A stretch of DNA of 64,000 bases, from NCBI GenBank assembly GCA_020809705.1, contig CP085825.1, forward strand, positions 3,472,001 through 3,536,000. Reading direction: 5' to 3'. Positions 10,007 through 18,745 of this stretch are shown here, in pieces (position 1 is the stretch's first letter; each line of letters opens with the position of its first letter). The translations under genes were made by a program, and so were the position numbers. Source of the DNA: Calonectria ilicicola (Eukaryota > Ascomycota > Sordariomycetes > Hypocreales > Nectriaceae). The notes under the pieces were generated by a model. It saw only the letters and a program-made list of their open reading frames with translations, was not told the DNA's origin and did no database searches.

Positions 10007-10998
10007 GGTTATGACTATGGAGAGGAGATGCCGAGGTGAGCAATGACTTGGGGAAGACAACGAGAGAGTGAAGAAGAGAGAGGACAAAATTAGGATGGAG
10101 AGGGAGACGGAAATGTCACAAAGTCGAAAGCGGGCGAAAATCGGAGGGTGGCAAGCAGCAGTGGTGAGCAGCAGTGGTGGGCAGGTGCCAAGTTCTTTCC
10201 AGTGGTCTGCGAATCCAGAGTGCGCAAGGCACGAAGAAAAGGAAGGAAGAGGAGAGAGAGAGAATGAGACGGGGTGAGGAAATGCGGAAACCCACCGGCA
10301 CACGGGATAGAATGCATCCAGGTCCTCTATCTCCCGATCCAATGTCCTCCGTTTGTCAAATTCAGTCCCGCCGAGAAAAAACGATTGACCACAGCAGTCA
10401 ATAAGTGAACACTGAGAAACAGCCAGCTCATGGCCATTCCACACAACACAGATCGACCGCCGTTCTTCCCGTACTTCAACCATGAGACAGTGTAAATGTC
10501 GCTCCTTGACCATCCAAAACAATTGGGTTTATCGAACCAAAAAATGCAGGAGATGGAACAGTCCTGGGCCTTCCAAACAACTTTCCTTTGTGATACCATC
10601 CGGGAAGTGCCATGCATCAGCCCTTTTGGTGGTTACATTGTTTGCCAGGCGTTGCTTGGCGTCTGCACGGATGGTGGATAAGCAGCCGCCCTCATCTAGA
10701 TTCAAGAAGACCTAGATGGGCAAATGCGATATTGCCAACCGTTTTGGCCAGTATTATAGCCTCTTCTCAGCATGTGGATACATGGGTTCACGGTCAACAA
10801 TTCTGTAAAATAGCTATAGAAAAAACATGTCACTCATGGTTTAATCTAAGCATCCTTCCACGCGAAGCTGTAGGTGCTGATGAGGTCCCAGCTAGTACAC
10901 AGGGGGGTTGGGGAAATAACATCATATACGGCATAATCAATCGCCAGTCTCCTCGAGGTCAACCGCGGCCCATCCCCTCTCATCATCTCACCGTCCAC
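10007..10998. other. Intergenic spacer with GA-rich tract
   Basis: About 1 kb between the starts of the hypothetical gene and the 3' end of the tetraspanin gene. A GA-rich stretch (about 10200-10280) faces the hypothetical gene and reads as a CT-rich leader on its own strand. Open frames up to 138 codons in this interval show no recognisable pattern. Confidence 0.45.
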
Positions 10999-11967
10999 TT
11001 ATCTGCTCCATTCATTTTCTGCGTTTAGTGAGGATGGTTCAAGTCTAGAGCCAGCCCCGTTTACTCCTCCGTAGCCGCCTGTCTGAGTGTCTCGCTGCTC
11101 GGATTCCTCGTCCTCCACAATCCCAGAAGTCAACAGTGGGCGCCCGCTTTCATGGTTCTCTGGCGATTGCCCCTCCAGATCACGTTGCGCAAAGTTCCAC
11201 CAGCGAGTGCCATATTTCATGACGTAGAGACCAAAAATCTAATTACTTGTGTCAGCCGTGCGGGACTCCCGTTTACTCTTCCCGATTTTCCATACCTGCA
11301 TCAACCCAACCAATCCCACCACGACAAAGCCCGTTCCCGAAGATGTTTGCAATGAGTTCCTCCAGGGTCCTCTACAAGCCGTTGTACGACCAAACGTCTC
11401 CGCGCAGGTGCTGGGTGACTGGCCCGGGAAGGGATACGCGCGATCCTTGACAGAATTGAGACCGCAGCAGTTGAGGCTGTCTTGGATGCGTCGAATGTGG
11501 CCTGCATCGTGCGTGCGGAACATCGAAGTCCATCTGGAATCAATCTTGCACTCCAATTCAGATGATGGAATCATCCCCTCAAATAAAAGAGTCGCCAGAA
11601 CTGTCGTTGCGAGGCCCTGCAGTGTCTGGAGGATGAATGGAGCGAGCTGACCGAGCTGTTTAGAAGAGGCGCGGGACTTGCGCAAAAGACCCGCATGAAA
11701 TCCAGTATTTAAAAACGATATTATCGGCAATATGATTGTGCAAATGGACACGTAAGGGGAAACGGGTAATGAAAGGGACGTGTTCTTGACTTGAACAAGC
11801 CTAGGAACAAAGGTAAGCAAGAGGCAGTACTGAAGGATAAAAATAAACACGCACACTGCAATTACTACCAAAACAATGCTTATCTACACCATGTGTCAGC
11901 TTGGTAGTCTTTACGACGCGTCGTGCCCGTGACGTACAAGCATATAGAAAATAACGAGGCTAGCCAT
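10999..11967 (-). CDS. Tetraspanin, Tsp3-like
   Basis: Three-exon model: 11938-11967, 11296-11883 and 10999-11238, giving 285 residues with all junctions in phase 0. Exon 1 encodes only ten residues (MASLVIFYML) and splices directly into the first helix (ISIVLVVIAVCVFIFILQY). Helices two and three follow (YVSICTIILPIISFLNTGFH and FILQTLQGLATTVLATLLF). The large extracellular loop carries the diagnostic CCG (DSLNCCGLNSV) plus two more cysteines (STCAE and ACRGPW). Helix four spans the last intron (FVVVGLVGLMQ joined to IFGLYVMKYG). The soluble tail is acidic and ends NENEWSR-like. Tetraspanins organise plasma-membrane domains; Tsp3 is one of the fungal subfamilies, and the assignment to it rests on loop and helix resemblance only. 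Confidence 0.85.
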
Positions 11968-12609
11968 GGTACGATGGTGGTCGCGGATGAATGAAATGAG
12001 GAGGGTTATCTGAGGCAGGACGAACCTGATATTTACAAGTCTAAGTTTAAATCAAAAAATTATTGGGGTGCATGCAGAATTTATATGATTTTTGTTGGTT
12101 CGCATGCCTTCTATCGGCAGGAGGCCAACCATGAGGCCCATAAACGAGGCTCTCCGCGAGGCAACGTTAGGCTAAGCTCCTAGCATTATAGGACGCCACT
12201 GGTTTGTATGATGAATAATACGGCTTATTCTGTTGCCCCTCTTTGCTACTCGGAGACACTGAAAACCATGGCCAGCACATTGCTGTTCGTTGGGATTTCC
12301 AACATCTCCCCCGCAGTACACAATGTTGGGTAATTTTCACCAATAGAAACGTGATTCAGACCAAGGTCACACTGTGACCCCCAAAAAAAAAAAATCTGGA
12401 AAGGATGTAACTGTAAGATTTCGCATCTGTGTTATTATTATGATAAGCCATGCAAATTATATCAAAAACCTATATAAATCTCTTTGCAGATTATTGAGCC
12501 ATCGGGGACCCAGAATCATTAATTCAGCTACAATTCTTCCTTCCATCCAATCAATTCTGGCAAAACCTGACGACTCAGAAATTCGGTTACTTTATTTGTT
12601 TCTCCTCGA
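11968..12609. other. Intergenic: tetraspanin promoter and transporter 3' flank
   Basis: About 640 bases, AT-rich between 12030 and 12110 and between 12420 and 12480, with an A-tract at 12383-12394. No coding or RNA feature is recognised. Confidence 0.45.
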
Positions 12610-14132
12610 CTAGATCTTAGTGGATACTTTCCACCCTCCGAGTCTCACACGAAGCCACGCTATTCCGACACCTGCGATAAGAAAGTTCACGCCAGAAAAT
12701 ACAGCAGCGAACCTGTAGCTCCCCCCGTCGTCTGCAACAATTTCTCCAGCGATTGGTGGGCTTGTCAACGTACCAATCGCGGCCAGCGACATAATCGTGC
12801 CCATTCGAAAGCCAAGTTCCTCTGGTGGTGAGATGTTGGTCACCAAAACTGGGCCTAGACCAATGCCAGCGCCAGAGCTGATCCCAAATAAAACTGCGAA
12901 GCTAATGAAGGCACCATCCCCACGTCCAGGAATCCAAAGGGCCAGAACCACCACGACCGACAAAAGTACCATGACGATCATGACGTTGAACCTACCAAAT
13001 TTGTCTGCCACAACATTAGGCACGGTCCGCCCAAAGAAGCTTCTTATGTTAACCAATGGAGCATTACTGGAGGAAAAAGTGAATGAAAACTCACCTAGCT
13101 CCATTCATGATGGATACAAGAGATAGTGCCAAAGTCTCCTCCATACCGTAATGAATAGCCTCCGTGACAATATAATTGAAAGGTACAAACATGCCCCCTG
13201 CACCTCTGTCAGGCATGTTACTTTTTCCAGGTTAGTGTCGCAGTGACTCACAGTACAAGAAGAAGCAAGATATGCCCATGATACAGAAGTTCAGCTCAGT
13301 AGCCGGGCGTAGATATGTTTTAATATTAAACGGCTAGGGTCGGTGCTCCCAATTGGAGGTGACTGTCAAGTTGGAAAAAACCAACATGCTAAAAATCACA
13401 AAGGCACAGGTCCTAATCGTCCAATTGAAGCCGATATTCGGGATTAGATGTTGAGCCATCTGTGGAAATATGACGCCTCCTATTGATGATCCTGCAACTA
13501 CTAAACCGAGGGCAATCGCGCGCTTTCGTTCAAAGTAAGTTTGGGCCTGGGGATAGTCAGCATGGTCCAGCTTTCGATTGGAGGTCATGCCATCGGGCGA
13601 TCGATATACTCACAGCAGTTATAGCTGGCGAAAATATCAACGACGATCCAATTCCAGAGCGAATGGATTGACTAAGCATAATTTGGTAGTACTTGTGGGA
13701 AATGCTCAGCATCATTAGACCAAGGACATGCAAGATAGTTCCAATGAGCATTGGGACTCGGGGACCATAGACATCAAACAGCCTTCCTCCCACTGGTGAA
13801 AAAAATAGCATGCAGAAGACTAAACTTGAGACGTTAGTATGCTTTGTTCGGGTAAGTCTTCTAGTGAATATCGGCTTACACTCTACTGAGGTAATCCAGG
13901 AGATGGTCGAACTCGAGTATCCTTTCAGTTGGTCCATCTCATACACTGCTTGAAAAAGGCCGATACAGTTCACCCATCCAAAGGTGACAAATAAGGCAGC
14001 TGATGCACCAGCAACCGTCATCCACGCCTTTGCACCACCTTCCGGCGGTACGCGTTGCTTTTCGCCAAACTCGGGGATTTTCAGATGCCCATCTTCTAGG
14101 GTAGCACCTTTGAGTGTTGTGGGGCTCGACAT
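12610..14132 (-). pseudogene. MFS monocarboxylate-type transporter with in-frame TAG
   Basis: Exons 13880-14132, 13614-13819, 13252-13546, 13095-13197 and 12610-13042 join in consistent phase into 430 codons. The pattern is that of the fungal monocarboxylate-transporter-like MFS family: PPEGGAKAWMTVAGA, FGWVNCIGLFQAVYE, SSTISWITSVE joined to FFCMLFFSPVGGRLF, VYGPR, ERKRAIALGLVVAGSSIGGV and FVPFNYI. The one break is a TAG at 13334-13336, in exon 3 after SNWEHRP, where relatives usually have a basic residue. No plausible intron removes it: the only nearby GT...AG pairs are 30 or 48 bases long, have poor donors, and would delete conserved sequence. Everything downstream stays open to the normal end, so the lesion is recent, a strain-specific null, a readthrough site or a sequencing error. 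It is divergent from a Zn2Cys6 gene. Confidence 0.8.
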
Positions 14133-14305
14133 GATTTCACGGCAAAGCTGGGGGGGTGATGGTTGGAACAAAGATCGGGAAATGGCAAAATACAATGGGC
14201 AGCGATGATTGAAGATATTTTTTTCATTCTATCGCTCGGGTGGTTTATATGAATTTAGTTGTCCCAAAATTCATCAGTATTGGCAAGTGCTATTCTCTAC
14301 TCAAA

Positions 14306-14318
14306 GCCGAAGTTCGGC
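14306..14318. promoter_or_regulatory. Perfect 13-base palindrome with CCG-N5-CGG
   Basis: GCCGAAGTTCGGC is a perfect inverted repeat about a central G. It contains an everted CCG-N5-CGG pair, one of the arrangements used by dimeric Zn2Cys6 factors. Another CGGG follows two bases later. It lies about 174 bases from the transporter start and 211 from the regulator start. Confidence 0.6.
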
Positions 14319-14412
14319 ATCGGGTGTAAGAGCTCGGCACATCTAACCAGCCATGGCCCACTTTACCAGCGTAGCTTGGTTATCTTAAGAGTAATCTCGG
14401 TCCTATCATTCC

Positions 14413-14435
14413 AAAGTTCGGTCATAAAGTTCGGT
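14413..14435. repeat. Direct repeat AAAGTTCGGT x2, 13-base period
   Basis: AAAGTTCGGT occurs at 14413-14422 and again at 14426-14435, separated by CAT. Its core AAGTTCGG is shared with the right half of the palindrome at 14306-14318, giving three copies of the same octamer in one promoter. The likely role is a factor-binding array. Confidence 0.6.
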
Positions 14436-14529
14436 GCTATTGTCCTCACTTATACCCACGACCATCATCCCGCCATCACCGACGGACCCTCGCTCCCAAG
14501 TCCGTTGAATACCCATACAACCTTTTGCT

Positions 14530-16923
14530 ATGCAGACGACCGTCAGCCCACCTGCCAAGCGCCGCCGCCGCCGCCCCGCTAGGTCCTGTGAGCAATGTCG
14601 GCGCCGGAAGGTTCGCTGCGACCAAGGCCAGCCGTGTGGCGGATGTGTTCGGGCCCGGGCCTCGATGCCATGCACCTATCGAGACGAGAGCCCAGATGAT
14701 CAGGCTGTTGTTTCGGATAAGCCTTCGAATCCACAGTCGTCAAATCCCCACCCCAGTGTCGACGACCAGGCTTCCCGCTTAGTTGCCCGCCCTGTAAATA
14801 CCGATCTTGGGGCTGGTTATCACCGTAATCAACACCCACCCCTGGCACAGAGGAGGGACAAGCCCATTGCACCGGAACAAGAAACTAGCAACTCCCCCCA
14901 GAAATCAAATTATTCTCCGCCATCGTTATTGGACTCCTGTTCATCGTCAATACCTCCCATTACTCCTCGCCTTCGCAATGTCCCGGAGAAAACCAAGCTT
15001 TTTGGCCAGACACATTGGCTGCACACCGCAGAAAAGGTTTGTTGTCGGCATCGAACCCACAAATCGATTCCTTGGGGATTTCAAATTACTCATATATCTA
15101 TAGTTTCCTGTTTCGGGTAATATTCACCCTATCGATGTGGAACCAAACTTCATCGATGCTAAAACAGAGCTGCTTGAAGTTCTTGGAGAGGCCCGAAGCC
15201 TCCGATTCGCAATGAAGGCACTTCACAAGGTCAAACTCGAGGAGCCTATACGAGATATTATGAGTACCCTTCCTTCTAAAGACACATGCGACACACTTGT
15301 TCGCTGCTACTTTCGTACACTGGAACCATTGTACCGAATCATACACATCCCGTCTTTTTGGAGGGACTATGAGCGGATCTGGGAATCACAACCCACATCG
15401 CCCGTTCCCCCAGTCTTCATGATAAAGCTGAGCATTATTATGTCTCTCGGAACCACGTTCTACAGCACAAAAGATGATGGAGAAATGAAGCAGCTCAACC
15501 AACTTGCCCAGACCTGGATCCAAAATGCTCAATGGTGGCTCACAGGTCCCTCCGAAAAAAGCACCTACACACACGAAGGTCTACAGGTGTGCTGCTTACT
15601 TCTCCTGGCAAGACAAACTACCTTTAATTGCTTCGGGGCAACATCGTGGCTCTCTGCTGGGTCTCTATTGCGGATGGCTATCACGATGGGCTTACATAGG
15701 AATTCGGCTTTATTCCCAACTCTGACACCGTTCCACCGGGAACTACGTGCAAGGTTATGGGCTACCGTTTTAGAACTTTATGTGCAGTCATGTCTTGATC
15801 TGGCCTTGCCGCTCAACTTTGACCTTGACGATTACGACTCTACTATGCTCTCTAATTATAACGACTCCGTTCTTGACTCCAACTCTCAAAACCTACCCAC
15901 GCCTACCAGCGGTTTCACTGACTCTTCGCTTCAAATTCTATTGGCCAAGTCACTTCCTCTTCGGATGAATATTGTGCGGCTCCTCAATGATTTTCGAAAA
16001 CAGCAATCGTATGAGAGAGCAATAGCTCTGGGGGCCGAAATCCGTGTCGCCTGTCGCGAGGTTGCGGCCTTTTTTCATGCCTACAATGAAGTAGAACATG
16101 ATTTAGACAACGGCTCAGTTCTGAAGCCAACGGAATTCCATCGAAAACTACTAGACATACACCTACGCCGATTTACCATGTTCCTCCACCGCAACTTCAT
16201 GCTCCATGCCAGATCAGATCCACGATTCTATCTATCACGCAAATCTTGTGTTGATGCCGCCATGGTCATTGCATCTTCGAGCAAAGGGGCTGACCTTACC
16301 CGGCCCCTGAAGGACTGGGACGACATGTCTCGGCTGTCGCTCGTGGGTAGGGGTATTTTCAAGTGCGCCCTTAGCTTTGATGCCACTCTGGTTCTCGCCC
16401 TTGAGGTTGTGACCCAGCTTGATGACGAATCTGCACCACAAAGTGAGGCTGATGCCCTCGACGAAATCGCCAAGGCGGCGCGTGCCCAATTGATTCATGT
16501 TCTTGAAGGGACCCGGGACCAACTACTACAGCAAATTATCCATGGCAATACTAGTCTGAAGCGCTATCTCTTCGTGGAAGCGCACCTGACCCAAATACGA
16601 GCCATGGAGTCTGGTCAGTCCATCAAAAATGCCATATATGAATCAGCCAACCGAACTCTGCGAAAATGTGTCGCGGTGATGAAAGGGCACTGGGAGGCTG
16701 CTACCCCACGAGAGACTGTCGAAATCATGGACCCCATGACGACTGACTTTTTCCCAATGAACATGCTTCCTGATGTACGTTATCATTGTATTCCTGAGAA
16801 GTACCGCCATTGATGTTTACTAACTTTCAATTTTCGTAGGAAACCGAAATTAATTGGGATATATCGAACTTATTATGTTTTTCTACTGTCAACGAACTTG
16901 GGCAACTGCAGTGGCCCGTGTAA
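14530..16923 (+). CDS. Zn2Cys6 transcription factor 2
   Basis: Three exons, 14530-15036, 15104-16774 and 16840-16923, all phase 0, giving 753 residues. The zinc cluster is C20, C23, C30, C36, C39 and C48, preceded by a run of arginines. A Pro/Ser/Asn-rich linker leads to the fungal middle homology domain at about 200-470 (CYFRTLEPLYRIIHIPSFW, RARLWATVLELYVQSCLDLA). The third exon is inferred from a donor at 16775, a TACTAAC-like branch site and the acceptor at 16839; it replaces a short readthrough end with an acidic, hydrophobic tail (ETEINWDISNLLCFSTVNEL) that resembles an activation segment. It is divergent from an MFS transporter gene, the common layout of a pathway-specific regulator next to its target. 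It is related to the factor at 5810-8248. Confidence 0.92.
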
Positions 16924-17117
16924 GAATAATAGCACATCCGGAACCATTCCTTGGGGCCATCATACTCTTTGGCGTTTTTTCAATGCGTTTTTTAAGATTT
17001 ATCTCGGATGTCTTTGTGACTTTTTTCAGGAAACCTAAACATGTGTGGAAATTTTCAGCCGAATCATCGGAATGTACAAAATCAGAAGCACATCAAGAAT
17101 ATTGTTGTTTAATGTAC

Positions 17118-18745
17118 TTAATCGTCGTAATATACATCATAAGTGCCTTGCATTGCTTGGGTGCTTACAAATTCCTCAGTGGCCAGCCCCCTCATGAACC
17201 TCTTCTCTAAATCTTCAGCATCTTTGTGCCAGTCACAAGCAAAGTCGCAGCTGGGCAGAGTTGCCTCGCCAAAATATTTGCAAATGGTGGCATGCCTGCA
17301 ACAGTCTGTATTCTCGCAATATAGTGCCAGAGCTTGCAAACTTTTTAGACGAGCAATTTGATTTGCTTCCTCTTTGGAATCGGATCGGACCAAACGCATC
17401 ACTCGTTCCAGGTCCTCTCGGCTATAATATAGAAAGCAGTAGCTAGCGTTTCCATCCCGCCCGGCACGTCCAGCCTCTTGATAGTAGCCTTCAAAGGATT
17501 TTGGGATGCGCCAGTGTACTACGAATCGTACATTATTCTTGTCAATACCCATTCCAAACGCAGTGGTGGCTACGATGATATCGTAGCCAGGCTCATTGTC
17601 TATCCATTTGTTGAGAGTTTCTTCTTTGGTTTCTTTGGAGAGCTTGGCATGAAATGGCTTCGCCCCGATTCCCTCGTCTCGAAGGGCTGCTGAGAGTGAT
17701 TCGCATTCGTCCCGGGATATGGTATAAATGATCCCTGGGACACTCTCAATTCTCTCGCCAGCTTCGGTCAACTCTGTTCTTCTCGCATCGACTCTTCGAC
17801 GCTCATAGACACCACGGATCCAGCGTAAAAAGTCAGACAGGCGATTGTCATCTTCATCCTTTGTGTAGCGAATTTCCAAGTGGAGATTGGCCCGCTGGGG
17901 GCTCATGAGGAAAGTCTTGGTTCTTTCGGATGTAGCTTCCAGTCCCAAAATGGACAACACATCCTGGCGGACCCGGGGGTTGGCTGTCGCAGTGAGGCAC
18001 ATTATGGGGACGTCCGGGAAGGCCTCTCGGAACCACGACAAACGCTTGAAATCTTTTCGGAAGTCATGGCCCCATTCTGATATGCAATGCGCCTCGTCAA
18101 TTGCAATCCTGGCCAGCTCCTTTTGCTTGTGGGCCACCTTCAATCGTTCTCGAAATCGAGTACCAGAGCACAGTTCAGGCGTGACATAGAGCAGTCTAGT
18201 CTTTGGGTGACCAGTTTCCAAGTCGCGCTCAATACGAAGCCGTTCGGGGTATGGCGTATTACTATTGAGAGAGCTAGCGTCGATTCCAGATGCTCTTAAC
18301 GCATCCACCTGATTGATCTAGTATAGTATCAGATCCGTCGAAAGCTCCGAAATCAGTGCACCTCACCATGAGACTTAGCAGCGGGGATACAACTATCGTG
18401 ACTAAGAGCAGGGTTAGATGGATGGAACGGTAACACAAAAGCCCTACGACGTGACCAGGATTCTTACTGCCATGGTTAACAACAGCTGGAAGCTGAAAAC
18501 AAAGACTTTTCCCAAATGACGTGGCAGCTTGCACGTATACATCATGACCGTCAAGCGCGGCTTCGATTATTTCTCGCTGATAGGGCCTAGTTAGACAAGT
18601 TAGACAAGTTAGATAAGTTAGAGAGTCATGTAATACAAGCCCAACGACAACTGAGGAAGGAGGAAGAGCTAGCTGACCTGAAATCATCCTTGTGGAACTG
18701 ATGCCTGAGCGTAAAGTCAATGTCCGTGCATGAGTTGGTTTTCAT
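17118..18745 (-). CDS. Short RecQ-family DNA helicase
   Basis: Four exons: 18678-18745, 18468-18586, 18367-18401 and 17118-18317, giving 473 residues with matching phases. The order is a Q-motif-like FRPYQREII; the ATP-binding loop ATSFGKSLCFQLPA; ITIVVSPLLSLM; the DEAH box IAIDEAHCISEWGHDFR; CLTATANPRV; the second RecA lobe with TTAFGMGIDKNNVRFVVHW; and QEAGRAGRDG. A RecQ zinc-binding block follows (YCENTDCCRH, ICKYFGE, SCDFACDWH). There is no winged-helix or HRDC extension, so this is the short form rather than the long Sgs1/QDE-3 type. It should unwind DNA 3'-5' in the nucleus during repair or replication. The first intron carries a 9-base repeat array. It converges with the second Zn2Cys6 gene, 194 bases away. 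Confidence 0.92.
18591..18625 (-). repeat. Tandem 9-base repeat in recQ intron 1
   Basis: Four near-identical units (TTAGACAAG, TTAGACAAG, TTAGATAAG, TTAGAGAG on the plus strand) lie inside the 91-base intron at 18587-18677. On the gene's strand each unit contains CTAAC, the fungal branch-point consensus. The last copy sits directly at the acceptor. Confidence 0.75.

Larger units (their letters stand above)
14133..14529. promoter_or_regulatory. Shared divergent promoter of transporter and regulator
   Basis: 397 bases separate the start codons of the MFS transporter and the second Zn2Cys6 gene. The interval has repeated CGG half-sites in TCGG context: the palindrome at 14306-14318, CGGG at 14321, CTCGGC near 14332, CTCGGT near 14397, a direct repeat at 14413-14435, and CCGACGG at 14479-14485. 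Zn2Cys6 proteins bind paired CGG triplets, so auto- and cross-regulation by the adjacent factor is the natural inference. No binding has been shown. Confidence 0.6.

Noticed and set aside
9419..10039. 206-codon plus-strand frame opposite the hypothetical coiled-coil gene
   Set aside because: The minus-strand frame is longer and has ordered protein features; this one is low-complexity Cys/Gly/Arg-rich sequence.
13336..13383. A 30- or 48-base intron that would remove the TAG in the transporter
   Set aside because: The donors (GTCACC or GTTTTT) do not fit the local consensus, the lengths are at or below the minimum seen here, and conserved sequence (SNLTVTSNWE) would be lost.
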